Positions 1 to 8,266 of a stretch of 28,532 nt of DNA are shown here, piece after piece. The position numbers and the translations under genes were made by a program. Position 1 is the first letter of the stretch; each line of letters opens with the position of its first letter. The notes under the pieces are model-generated. The model made no database searches. It worked only from the letters and a program-made list of their open reading frames with translations, and was not told the DNA's origin. Source of the DNA: JBEKHI01 sp050012355 (GTDB lineage Bacteria > Actinomycetota > Actinomycetes > Streptosporangiales > Streptosporangiaceae); assembly GCA_050012355.1 (NCBI GenBank), contig JBEKHI010000053.1:1-28532 (forward strand), read 5' to 3'.

Positions 1-1
1 G

Positions 2-511
2 ATGGACGTGCTATGGAAGCTCGGCCACGCCGCCGCGTGTACTGAGTCGGTGGCGTCGCTCGCGCTGATGCGGCCCGACGATCCGCGGGTCGCGCGGCAC
101 GGCTACTGGCAAGCGCTGCGAGCGGGGAATTTCGCCGAAGCGGCCCAATGGCTGTGCCGTGTCGCCCGGGCGGGCACGCTTGTGCCGCCGCTGCAGGCAC
201 CTGGCTCCGCGCCCGAGGATCGAGCGCGGGCACTGCTGCGCCGGGCGCTCGCCGCGCACCTGGCGGGCGATCCCGCCGACGAGGTCGCCGCGACGCTGGC
301 CGAGGCGACCGGCACCGGGCCGGCCGAGCCCGGCTATGAAGACCTGATCGTGTGCGTCTGCGACGTCTGCGCGCTCGCGCGCACCGTGTGCCCGTTGCTG
401 GAAGCACACGACGGCGACGGATGCGCCGCGTTCCACTCCCGGCTCGACGCCGCCCGCGAGACCGTGGAGCGGCTGCCGTGGCGCACGGTCGCGCTCGACC
501 GCGCTTGCTGA
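2..511 (+). CDS. Unknown protein, possibly 5'-truncated by the window edge
   Basis: I do not recognise this protein. The frame is open to the first base of the window, so the ATG at position 2 may be internal and the true start may lie upstream; no ribosome binding site can be seen. Codon use is strongly G/C-ending, as expected for a real gene here, and a longer minus-strand reading frame over the same DNA looks like its shadow. The 169 visible residues are Ala/Arg/Leu-rich and look helical. There is a cysteine-containing stretch near residues 118-132 (VCVCDVCALARTVC). No signal peptide, membrane segment or catalytic motif is evident. It ends with TGA just before a region carrying a palindromic repeat. 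Confidence 0.6.
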   Translation: MDVLWKLGHAAACTESVASLALMRPDDPRVARHGYWQALRAGNFAEAAQWLCRVARAGTLVPPLQAPGSAPEDRARALLRRALAAHLAGDPADEVAATLAEATGTGPAEPGYEDLIVCVCDVCALARTVCPLLEAHDGDGCAAFHSRLDAARETVERLPWRTVALDRAC

Positions 512-637
512 AAGCGTGCTGCGTGCTGTGGGACGCGCCGCCGGGCGCCCGGCGTCCTTCCGGCCGGGGCGCCTGGGGCTCCTGCGATGCTGGGTGCATC
601 TGAGGCTGATGTTGTCCGCCCAGCGGGCCCGGCGACC

Positions 638-691
638 GCTATCGATGGCCCATCGATAGCGCCATAGCACCATCGATGGGCCATCGATAGT
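638..691. repeat. Dispersed double-palindrome intergenic repeat, copy 1
   Basis: The first unit (638-660) is a perfect inverted repeat with 11-bp arms, GCTATCGATGG and CCATCGATAGC, around one base. A core, GCGCCATAGC, follows. The second unit (669-691) has similar 11-bp arms with one mismatch. Three related elements lie elsewhere in the window, all outside or at the ends of genes. Because ATCGAT is itself palindromic, alternative hairpins can form between the two units. Short reading frames predicted through it are almost certainly spurious. It sits between the first ORF and the GH35 gene and could act as a transcript 3' end. Confidence 0.8.
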
Positions 692-740
692 AACTGATGC
701 TGCGGGCCGCGTGCGGGCCGACTCCGTGACCTGCGTGGTA

Positions 741-772
741 TTGACTTTTCGCACCGTTTGGACACATATAGC
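741..772 (+). promoter_or_regulatory. Candidate promoter of the GH35 gene
   Basis: TTGACT at 741-746 resembles a -35 element. CATATA (765-770, 18-bp spacing) or TATAGC (767-772) could be the -10. The region is noticeably AT-rich against its surroundings and lies about 25-45 bp upstream of the possible GTG starts of the GH35 gene. This was assigned by eye only. Confidence 0.4.
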
Positions 773-793
773 ACATAGGCAGCTTTTAGATAT

Positions 794-3700
794 GTGCGAG
801 TCTGGGTGGTCAAGGTGGATGATTCAGGCAGAAGAATCGTGCGCGCCCTCGCGGCGTTCGCGATCACTGTAGGCCTGGCAGTGCCATTGGGGGCGGGGGC
901 CGCGGGTGCCGCGACTTCGGCCGGAACAACAACTAAAGCAACCGCGAGCACGTCCGCGAGCCGCGGTCACACCGGGTCAAGCGGGACAGACGCGACCTGT
1001 GCGGGAGCTAGCACCTCCGCGGCGTCGAGCACGACGGTGAGCGCACCCGTCGACGCGCGGGCGATCGCGGGAGAGGCGTCAGCGACCGTCGTGTGGTGTC
1101 CGCCCGCCAGCGGCGCGAGCAGCGTCGTCAGCTACACGGTCACCGCGTCGCCCGGGGGAGCGTCGGTCACCGCGACGACACCTAACGACTGGGCGATCAT
1201 CGACGGCCTGACCAACGGAACGAACTACACGTTCACCGTCACGGCGAACACCAAGACTTCCTCCGGCGCCACGGCGACCACCGGCGGGACCACGCCAGAG
1301 CCGATCGCGAAGCCGAGGGACGTGCTCATCGGCACGCCGCAGACCGTCAGCTACGACGGGTACTCGATGATCATCGGCGGCAAGCGAGTGTTCATCACCG
1401 CGGGCGAGTTCGACCCGTGGCGTACCCCCTCGCCATCGCTGTGGCTGGATGACCTGCAGAAGATGAAGGCCGACGGCTACAACGCCGTCACCGTGTACTT
1501 CGACTGGGACTACAACTCCTCCGACCCGGGCGCCTACAACTTCAGCGGGGTGCGGGACTACAACGAGTTCCTCAACATGGCCCAGGAAGCCGGGCTGTAC
1601 GTCATCGCCAGGCCGGGACCGTACATCAACGCGGAGACCGACGGCGGCGGCATCCCCGGCTGGGTGCTGACCGGCGAGAACGGCTACCGGACCGACACCG
1701 AGCCCTACCTGTCGGCCGCGCTGCAGTGGTTCAGCGAGATGGACGCCATCATCGCGCCGCATCAGCTCACCAAGGGCGGCGACGTGATCCTGTACCAGGT
1801 GGAGAACGAGTACGCCGATCAGGGGACGGCCGCGCAGCAGTACATGGCGGACCTGGAAGCGCAGGCCACCGGCGACGGCATCGACGTGCCCTACACGTTC
1901 AACCAGTGCTGCGGCTCGCAGACCTTCACCTCCGGGCTCGGCGCGGTCAACATCAGCGGCACCGACAACTACCCGCTCGGGTTCAACTGCGCGGACACCA
2001 CGGCGTTCGGCAACCCGTACAGCTACCCCCAGTACCTGGGTGAGCCGATCTACCTGCCGGAATTCCAGGGCGGTTCGATCGACGACTGGGGCAGCGTCGG
2101 TGATGCGGACTGCTATACGATGACCGGCCCGAACTTCGAGAACGTCTATTACAAGAGCAACATCATCCAAGGCGCCACCATGGCGTCGTACTATATGGGC
2201 GTCGGGGGCACGAACTGGGGCTGGCTGCCAGCGCCGCAGGTCTATACCAGTTACGACTACGGCGCCGCGATCCACGAGGACGACGAGATCGGCACGCCGA
2301 CCGACCCGAACGACATCGCCGGCTCCAAGTACGGCGAGAACAAGCTGATCAACGACTTCGAGACCTCGGTCGCGCCGGTGACCGAGACGGTGGCGTCGGC
2401 CGCGCCGACCGCGGACAACTCCGCGATCTACACCCAGAGCCGGGTCAACCCGTCGGACGGCACCGAGTTCGTCTACCTCCGGCAGCAGAACGCCTCCTCG
2501 ACCTCCACCGTGACCACGCACCTAGCGCTGAACACCGACGAGGCGGCCGGGTACACCTACGACGACACCAACTCCGCGCTGGACTACAGCGGTACCTGGT
2601 TCCACGCGAACACCAGCAACAGCAACTACACCAGCGGCGACTACGACCAGACCGAATCCTGGTCGGCGACCACCGGCTCGAGCATGACGCTCAGCTTCAC
2701 CGGGACCGCCGTGCAGTGGATCGGCCCGAAGGACACCAACGGCGGCATCGCCGCGGTGTCCATTGACGGGGGCACCCCGACCGACGTCGACACCTACGAT
2801 TCCGGTGGCAAGGAAGTCCAGCAGGTGCTGTTCACGGCCTCGGGACTGAGCGACGGTACCCACACGCTGACCATCACGGTCACCGGCACGCAGGACCCCG
2901 CGTCCAGCTCGGCCACGATCGTCATCGACGCGATCAACGTGCCGACCGCCGCCCAGCTCGCGGACTACTTCCCGCAGGTCCCGCAGACCGGGACGATCAC
3001 GCTCGACGGCGAGGATTCCGATCTGCTGGTCGCCAACTACGACTTCGGCGGCAACGACCTGGTGTACTCCACCTCGCAGATCGCCAGCAACCAGGTGATC
3101 GGGGGCACCGCCGTGCTGGATCTTTACGGTGACGAGGGCAGCGACGGCGAGACCGTGCTGAACTACACCAGCCAGCCGACGGTTAAGGTGCTCGGCGGGG
3201 CCGATGTCGCCACGACCTGGGACAGCTCCCGCGATGACCTGCGCCTGGACTACACGCACACCTCGACTCCGCAGGAGGTGGAGATCACCGGTGGCGGCCG
3301 GTCGCCGCTGCTGCTGATCCTGACCGACACCGACTCCGCGCAGGAGTTCTGGCCGGTGCAGACCAACGACGGGCCGGTGCTGGTCGAGGGCGGCTACCTG
3401 GTCCGCGGTGCGAAGTTCGTGAACGGCGTGCTGGAGCTCCAGGGCGACACCTCCCAGAGCGGACCGCTGACGGTCTGGGGAGGAAGTCACGTCGTTATGG
3501 TCACCTGGAACGGAACCCCGGTGCGGGTCACGACGGGTGCGGACGGTTCGCTGAGCGGGACAATCCCCGGCCCCGCTTCGGTGACATTGCCGACGCTGAC
3601 GAACTGGAAGTTCGCTGACGAGACCGAGTACATCAACCCGTCGTACAACGACAACTCGTGGACGCTCGCCGACGACCCGGTGTCCAACACGAGCTCACCG

Positions 3701-5497
3701 TCCACTCCGGTGCTGTACGCCTCTGACTACGGGCTCGACCACGGGTTCGTCTGGTACCGCGGCCACTTCACCGCGACGGGATCCGAGACCGGGGTCACGC
3801 TCGAGGCCGACGGCATATCGCCGACCGGCGCGTACTCGGTCTGGCTGAACGGAGTCTTCCTCGGCTCCGGGCAGGCGGCCGGCGCGACCACGCAGACGCT
3901 CAACTTCCCGTCGGGCGTGGTCACGACGGGCGCGGACAACGTGCTCGTGGTGCTGGTCGAGAACACCGGTAACCCGGAGGGGCCGTCCGGGGAGAAGGTC
4001 GGGCTGTACAGCGCCTCGCTGGTCGGCTCGGATGCCGCGATCACCTGGCGGCTGCACGGAGCCTCGTCCGCTGATGGTTCCGCGACCCTCGACTCGGTAC
4101 GCGGCATCATGAACGGCGCGGGCCTGGCCGGGTCGGACGAGGGCTGGTCGCTCCCCGGCTATCCCGACCAGAACTGGACGAACGTGACGCTGCCCGACAG
4201 CTGGTCCTCGCGCGGCGTGCCGGCCGGCATCGGCTGGTACCGCACCACGTTCAACCTGAACCTGCCCAGAGACACCTACGTGCCGATCGACGTGCAGATC
4301 GGCGCGGCGACCGGCGTCGGTACCGCGGACTACCGGGCGTTCATCTACGTGAACGGCTGGCTGATCGGGCGGTACGTGAACAATGTCGGGCCGCAGCACC
4401 AGTTCTACGTCCCGGAGGGCATCCTCAACGACCACGGGCAGAACACGATCGCCATCGCCGACTGGGGCCTTGACGACACCACCGGCGGGCTGGACAGCGT
4501 GTCGCTGGTGGCTGCGGGTACTCAGTCGACCTCGCTGCAGGTTTCGCAGGTGGACAGCCCCGGCTACAACCCGGCGGTGTACGGCGCCCCGACCCCGCTC
4601 ACCCCGGTGCTCGGCGTCGTGCCGTCCACCTCGCTGGCATCCGGGACGTTCACGGTGAAGGCCACGCTGAGCAACCCGTCGTCGAGCCCGCTGCGCGACC
4701 CGTCGATCAAGCTGTCGCTGCCATCCGGGTGGTCGGCGACGTCGACTACCGCGACGCTGGCGACGATCGCACCCGGATCGTCGGGGACGGCTTCCTTCTC
4801 GGTGACGGCACCGACGTCGGCGCAGAGCGCGGGCACGGTCGTGCTGCTGGCGACGGCGACCTACGATGGGACTGTCTCGTTGAGCAACTCGGCCACCGTC
4901 GAGGTGCCGTACTCGAGCCTGGCCGCGTCGTTCGACAACACCGGCATCACGTCTGACTCCGATCCCGATCCGTCCTCGTCGTTCATCGGCTTCGACGGGG
5001 AGGGCACGTCGTACTCGGCGGAAGGCCTGGCGGCCGATGACCTGACTCCGGGCGCCTCGGTGTCCTCGGGCGGGCTCACGTTCACCTGGCCGAACGTCGC
5101 GGCCGCGACGCCGGACAACACGATGGCCGAGGGCCAGGTCATCTCGGTGAGCGGCTCGGGATCGTCGCTGGGATTCATCGCCGCGGGTAACAACTCCGCG
5201 GAATCGGGCACCGGGACGATCTACTACACCGACGGGACCACGCAAACGTTCACCTTGGACGTGGGCAACTTCTGGTACGCCTCGGATGCCAGCGGCAATC
5301 CGACGAATACCACGGTCGCGTCGGTGAACTACGCGAACTACCCGACCGGGTCCTCCGGGCACACGGTCTACCTGTTCGAGCAGTCGGTCCCGATCGACCA
5401 GTCGAAGACAGTGGAGGCAATCCAGCTCCCATCCCTAGGCAGCGTGACCGGTTACAACGCCGCGCTGCACGTCTTCGCGGTGTCGGTCGGGTCGTAA
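794..5497 (+). CDS. Secreted multidomain GH35 beta-galactosidase
   Basis: Predicted exported glycoside hydrolase of family 35 that would release terminal beta-galactose from polysaccharides outside the cell. A basic then hydrophobic Ala-rich stretch near residues 12-40 is a signal peptide. A fibronectin III-like segment lies near 85-165. The catalytic domain runs from about 180 to 540; VENEY holds the presumed acid/base Glu339 and LPEFQGG the presumed nucleophile Glu423. After it come a CBM-like beta-sandwich (about 590-715), two jelly-roll domains of the beta-galactosidase type (about 937-1030 and 1116-1240), a NEW3-like segment (about 1283-1360) and a C-terminal domain (about 1376-1567) of a kind seen on actinobacterial hydrolases. 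At 1,567 residues it is roughly twice the length of a simple bacterial GH35. The GTG at 794 is the longest start; GTG 815, preceded by GGTGG at 804-808, fits a signal peptide equally well. The true substrate may be a plant galactan or galactoside. Confidence 0.93.
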   Translation: MRVWVVKVDDSGRRIVRALAAFAITVGLAVPLGAGAAGAATSAGTTTKATASTSASRGHTGSSGTDATCAGASTSAASSTTVSAPVDARAIAGEASATVVWCPPASGASSVVSYTVTASPGGASVTATTPNDWAIIDGLTNGTNYTFTVTANTKTSSGATATTGGTTPEPIAKPRDVLIGTPQTVSYDGYSMIIGGKRVFITAGEFDPWRTPSPSLWLDDLQKMKADGYNAVTVYFDWDYNSSDPGAYNFSGVRDYNEFLNMAQEAGLYVIARPGPYINAETDGGGIPGWVLTGENGYRTDTEPYLSAALQWFSEMDAIIAPHQLTKGGDVILYQVENEYADQGTAAQQYMADLEAQATGDGIDVPYTFNQCCGSQTFTSGLGAVNISGTDNYPLGFNCADTTAFGNPYSYPQYLGEPIYLPEFQGGSIDDWGSVGDADCYTMTGPNFENVYYKSNIIQGATMASYYMGVGGTNWGWLPAPQVYTSYDYGAAIHEDDEIGTPTDPNDIAGSKYGENKLINDFETSVAPVTETVASAAPTADNSAIYTQSRVNPSDGTEFVYLRQQNASSTSTVTTHLALNTDEAAGYTYDDTNSALDYSGTWFHANTSNSNYTSGDYDQTESWSATTGSSMTLSFTGTAVQWIGPKDTNGGIAAVSIDGGTPTDVDTYDSGGKEVQQVLFTASGLSDGTHTLTITVTGTQDPASSSATIVIDAINVPTAAQLADYFPQVPQTGTITLDGEDSDLLVANYDFGGNDLVYSTSQIASNQVIGGTAVLDLYGDEGSDGETVLNYTSQPTVKVLGGADVATTWDSSRDDLRLDYTHTSTPQEVEITGGGRSPLLLILTDTDSAQEFWPVQTNDGPVLVEGGYLVRGAKFVNGVLELQGDTSQSGPLTVWGGSHVVMVTWNGTPVRVTTGADGSLSGTIPGPASVTLPTLTNWKFADETEYINPSYNDNSWTLADDPVSNTSSPSTPVLYASDYGLDHGFVWYRGHFTATGSETGVTLEADGISPTGAYSVWLNGVFLGSGQAAGATTQTLNFPSGVVTTGADNVLVVLVENTGNPEGPSGEKVGLYSASLVGSDAAITWRLHGASSADGSATLDSVRGIMNGAGLAGSDEGWSLPGYPDQNWTNVTLPDSWSSRGVPAGIGWYRTTFNLNLPRDTYVPIDVQIGAATGVGTADYRAFIYVNGWLIGRYVNNVGPQHQFYVPEGILNDHGQNTIAIADWGLDDTTGGLDSVSLVAAGTQSTSLQVSQVDSPGYNPAVYGAPTPLTPVLGVVPSTSLASGTFTVKATLSNPSSSPLRDPSIKLSLPSGWSATSTTATLATIAPGSSGTASFSVTAPTSAQSAGTVVLLATATYDGTVSLSNSATVEVPYSSLAASFDNTGITSDSDPDPSSSFIGFDGEGTSYSAEGLAADDLTPGASVSSGGLTFTWPNVAAATPDNTMAEGQVISVSGSGSSLGFIAAGNNSAESGTGTIYYTDGTTQTFTLDVGNFWYASDASGNPTNTTVASVNYANYPTGSSGHTVYLFEQSVPIDQSKTVEAIQLPSLGSVTGYNAALHVFAVSVGS

Positions 5498-5506
5498 CCC
5501 CTTGGG

Positions 5507-5555
5507 GGTCGATGCCACATTGGCGCCAACCGATGGCGCCAATGTGGCATCGACC
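5507..5555. terminator. Perfect long hairpin between convergent genes, likely bidirectional terminator
   Basis: Two perfectly complementary 22-bp arms (5507-5528 and 5534-5555) enclose a 5-base loop, ACCGA. The left arm begins GGTCGATGCC and ends TTGGCGCCA. The hairpin fills the 62-bp gap between the stop of the GH35 gene and the stop of the facing helicase gene, so it can end transcripts from both sides. There is no U-run, which is common for actinomycete terminators. Confidence 0.85.
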
Positions 5556-5559
5556 ACGC

Positions 5560-7518
5560 TCACTTCTCGGCGGTCAGCCGCCGCAGCGCGGCTCGTACCA
5601 CCTCGGGATCGGTGGTGGTCCAGAAGGGGGGGAGGGATGCGCGCAGGTAATCGCCATATCTCTTGGTGGCTAGCCGGGGATCGAGCACCGCGACCACCCC
5701 GCGGTCGCTGACCGAGCGCAGCAGCCGTCCGGAGCCCTGGGCGAGCAGCAGCGCCGCCTGGGTCGCGGACACCTCCATGAAGCCGTTCCCGCCGCGCGCG
5801 CCGGCCGCCCTGGTCCGGGCCGAGGCCAGCGGGTCGTCCGGCCGGGGGAACGGGATCCGGTCGATGATCACCAGGCTGAGCGATCGTCCGGGAACGTCAA
5901 CGCCCTGCCACAGCGACAACGTGCCGAACAGGCAGGTCTCCTCCGACTCGGAGAACTGCTTGACCAGCTGGCCAGTGGAATCATCGCCCTGGCACAGCAG
6001 CGGATAGGTCAGCGAGTCGCGCAGCGCGGCGGTGGCCTGCTTGGCCGCCCGCATGCTGGAGAACAGCCCCAGCGTGCGGCCGCCGGCCGCCTTGATCAGC
6101 TCCCACATCTCCTGCAGGTACTCATCGGACAGCCCCTCCCGGCCGGGTTCCGGCAGATGCTTGGCCACATACAGGATGCCGGACTTCGGATGGTCGAACG
6201 GCGAGCCCACATCGATCGCGGACCAGTTGGGCTCACCGGCTAGCCCCCACTGCTTGGCCAGCGGCTCGAAGGAACCCCCGAGCGTCAGCGTGGCTGAGGT
6301 GAGGATGACCGTCCGGTCGCTGAACAGCTCGCCCGCCAGCAGCTCGCTGACCTCGAGCGGCGCCACGTGCAGCGACGGCTGGCCGTCCTCCGGTTGTTCG
6401 ATCCAGACGACCTCGTCGCGTTCGGCCAGGCCGGGGCCGAAGGCGTCGAGCACCCGGTCCGCGTTCTCATGCAGTTCCTCGAGCGCCGCTTCGGCCGCCT
6501 GTCCGGCCGAGCCCTCGCGTTCCTCACGTCCGGCCGCGCGCAGCGCGCTGGCGCATTCGACCGCCGCGTCCCGCAGCGCCGCGAGCGAGGCGGCCAGCGC
6601 TTCGCCGATGGAGTCCATCCGCCCGGAGGGCGCGGCCAGCAGCATGGTGGCGAGGGCGTTGCCCGCCGAGTTGAGGTTCTGGGTGCCGCCCGCCCCGAGA
6701 ACCCGGGCGCACCGGCGCGCCGCCATGTCCACGGTCAGGCCGGACAGCTCACCGGTTGCCACCGCGGTCACCCGGTCGACAAGTTCGTGCGCCTCGTCGA
6801 CGACCACTACCTGGTGCTCCGGCAGCACGCCCTCGCTGATCGCGTCGATCGCCAGCAGCGCGTGGTTGGTGACCACGATGTCCGATTCACCGGCCTTGCG
6901 CTTCGCCTTCTCCGCGAAGCACTGGGGACCGAACGGGCACTTGCCGGCGCCGACGCATTCGCGGGCCGATACCGAGACCTGACGCCACGCCTGTTCTGAC
7001 ACCCCGGGCACCACCTCGTCCCGGTCGCCGGTGTCGGTCTCGTTCGCCCACTCGTGCAGCCGCTTGACCTGCCGTCCGGTCAGGCTGGTCGGCTCGAACA
7101 GCGCGTCCTGGCCGTCGTCCTCCGGCATCTCGCCGGTCTTGGCCAGGCACAGGTAGTTGCGCCGCCCCTTGAGTATCGCGAACTCTGGAGCCCGGCCGAG
7201 CGGCTTGCGCATCGTCTTGGCGAGCCGCGGCAGGTCCCGGTCCACCAGCTGACGCTGCAGCGCGATCGTCGCGGTGGATATCACCACGGCCCCGCCACCG
7301 CCGGCCGCCGCGAACAACGCGGACGGCACCAGGTAGGCCAGCGACTTCCCGGTCCCGGTGCCAGCCTGAACGGCTAGGTGTTCCCCGGTCCGCATCGCTT
7401 CCCAGACCGCCTCGGCCATGGTGACCTGGCCAGGTCGCTCGGCACCGGATATCCCGGACACCGCCGACGAAAGAAGGTCACGGATACCGGGTGTTGCTTC
7501 CGCTGGATTTGCCGCCAC
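5560..7518 (-). CDS. dinG: DinG/XPD-like ATP-dependent DNA helicase
   Basis: Superfamily 2 iron-sulfur helicase that unwinds DNA 5' to 3', probably in repair or removal of R-loops and other structures. Walker A is AGTGTGKS, Walker B is VVVDEAHE, and the last motif is QGSGRLLRS. Four cysteines fit the Fe-S cluster of DinG: one in NYLCLAKTG and three in RECVGAGKCPFGPQC, directly ahead of the DEAH box. I chose GTG 7518 as the start because the reading starts about 45 residues ahead of Walker A, as in mycobacterial DinG. It also avoids overlap with the divergent gene. The frame stays open to an ATG at 7626, which would add 36 residues and overlap the neighbour by 46 bp. With the chosen start the protein has 652 residues, a normal length. 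It faces the GH35 gene across a strong hairpin. Confidence 0.93.
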   Translation of the reverse strand: MAANPAEATPGIRDLLSSAVSGISGAERPGQVTMAEAVWEAMRTGEHLAVQAGTGTGKSLAYLVPSALFAAAGGGGAVVISTATIALQRQLVDRDLPRLAKTMRKPLGRAPEFAILKGRRNYLCLAKTGEMPEDDGQDALFEPTSLTGRQVKRLHEWANETDTGDRDEVVPGVSEQAWRQVSVSARECVGAGKCPFGPQCFAEKAKRKAGESDIVVTNHALLAIDAISEGVLPEHQVVVVDEAHELVDRVTAVATGELSGLTVDMAARRCARVLGAGGTQNLNSAGNALATMLLAAPSGRMDSIGEALAASLAALRDAAVECASALRAAGREEREGSAGQAAEAALEELHENADRVLDAFGPGLAERDEVVWIEQPEDGQPSLHVAPLEVSELLAGELFSDRTVILTSATLTLGGSFEPLAKQWGLAGEPNWSAIDVGSPFDHPKSGILYVAKHLPEPGREGLSDEYLQEMWELIKAAGGRTLGLFSSMRAAKQATAALRDSLTYPLLCQGDDSTGQLVKQFSESEETCLFGTLSLWQGVDVPGRSLSLVIIDRIPFPRPDDPLASARTRAAGARGGNGFMEVSATQAALLLAQGSGRLLRSVSDRGVVAVLDPRLATKRYGDYLRASLPPFWTTTDPEVVRAALRRLTAEK

Positions 7519-7568
7519 GAGCGATGACGCTACCCTGCGCGGTCCCTTAGCGGCAACGCGCCCTCGGC

Positions 7569-7574
7569 TATCCT
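7569..7574 (+). promoter_or_regulatory. Candidate -10 element for a leaderless transcript
   Basis: TATCCT fits the TANNNT -10 pattern of actinobacteria and lies six bases before the GTG start of the next gene. No ribosome binding site precedes that GTG. Together these suggest that transcription begins at or next to the start codon. Confidence 0.35.
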
Positions 7575-7580
7575 GCTGAC

Positions 7581-8099
7581 GTGCCAATTTATGCCCTTGG
7601 TAAATATGAGCCGGACATCCACCCACTTGCGTACGTGCATCCGGAGGCGGTCGTGATCGGCCGGGTCACGCTCGGACCCGAGTCATCAGTATGGCCGTGC
7701 GCCGTGTTGCGCGGCGACCACGGCACGATCACCGTAGGGGCCCGGACCTCAGTGCAAGACGGCACCGTGGTGCACACGACCGAGCAATGGCCGACGGTGA
7801 TCGGCTCGGATTGCGTCGTGGGGCACAACACCCATCTTGAGGGCTGCGTGGTGGAGGATGGCTGCCTGATCGGCTCGGGATCGGTCACGCTGAACCGGGC
7901 GCTGGTGGGAGCCGGGTCTATCGTCGGCGCCGGGGGACTGGTGCCCGAGGGCTTCGAGGTGCCGCCGAGTTCGCTGGCGGTCGGCGTGCCGGTGGTCATC
8001 AAGCGCACCGGCCTGCCGCCGGGCATCACCGCGCTCGCGGTGGCCACGTACATCGAAACGGCCCGCGAGCACCGCGAACTCCTGCGCCGCCTGTCCTGA
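7581..8099 (+). CDS. Gamma-carbonic-anhydrase-like hexapeptide-repeat protein
   Basis: Left-handed beta-helix protein of the gamma-carbonic-anhydrase (YrdA/PaaY/Cam-like) family, 172 residues, the usual length. Repeated hexapeptide turns run from about residue 20 to 150 (for example VIGRVTLGPESSVW and VIGSDCVVG). The family binds a metal through three His at a trimer interface. His65 (VVH) and His82 (VGH) are present, but the usual H-x4-H pair (VGHxxxLHGC) reads VGHNTHLEGC here. The expected third His is Glu87, with a His at 85 instead. I recall similar VGHNxHLEGC forms in other actinomycetes, so carbonic anhydrase activity should not be assumed. The start is GTG with no visible ribosome binding site. 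It is divergent from dinG with a gap of about 60 bp. Confidence 0.9.
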   Translation: MPIYALGKYEPDIHPLAYVHPEAVVIGRVTLGPESSVWPCAVLRGDHGTITVGARTSVQDGTVVHTTEQWPTVIGSDCVVGHNTHLEGCVVEDGCLIGSGSVTLNRALVGAGSIVGAGGLVPEGFEVPPSSLAVGVPVVIKRTGLPPGITALAVATYIETAREHRELLRRLS

Positions 8100-8137
8100 G
8101 CGGCGCCGCCTGTCCTGAGCGGCACCGGCGCCCGAGA

Positions 8138-8191
8138 CCCATCGATGTCCCATCGCTAGCGCTATGGCGCCATCGATGTCCCATCCATCGG
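8138..8191. repeat. Dispersed double-palindrome intergenic repeat, copy 2
   Basis: Two units, CCCATCGATGTCCCATCG (8138-8155) and GCCATCGATGTCCCATCC (from 8169), flank the core GCTAGCGCTATGGC. The layout matches the copy at 638-691, but the arms have diverged. It lies between the carbonic-anhydrase-like gene and the FCD-domain gene, ending about 75 bp before the latter's start. Confidence 0.75.
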
Positions 8192-8221
8192 CCTTCGGTC
8201 CTAGCTATGGACCGCGCCGCA

Positions 8222-8237
8222 ATCGTGTGCACACAAT
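8222..8237. promoter_or_regulatory. Candidate operator: 16-bp inverted repeat
   Basis: ATCGTGTGCACACAAT is an inverted repeat with a single mismatch and a perfect 10-bp centre, GTGTGCACAC. It lies 29 bp upstream of the ATG of the FCD-domain gene. It has the size and symmetry of a dimeric regulator site, possibly of the GntR family, but the neighbouring protein itself has no DNA-binding domain. Function is inferred. Confidence 0.35.
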
Positions 8238-8266
8238 AGCCATGCGACGCCAGCCCAGGAGCTTTC

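Noticed and set aside
11..754. Long minus-strand reading frame over the first ORF and the repeat
   Set aside because: It runs opposite to a frame with much better codon bias, passes through the palindromic repeat, and its Arg/Ala/Gly-rich product resembles antisense translation of high-GC DNA.
1079..5362. Three long minus-strand frames under the GH35 gene
   Set aside because: They are shadows of a strongly supported GH35 frame, Arg/Val/Gly-rich, with no recognisable domain.
5663..6999. Plus-strand frames of 114-316 residues inside dinG
   Set aside because: They are antisense to well-conserved helicase motifs and lack domains of their own.
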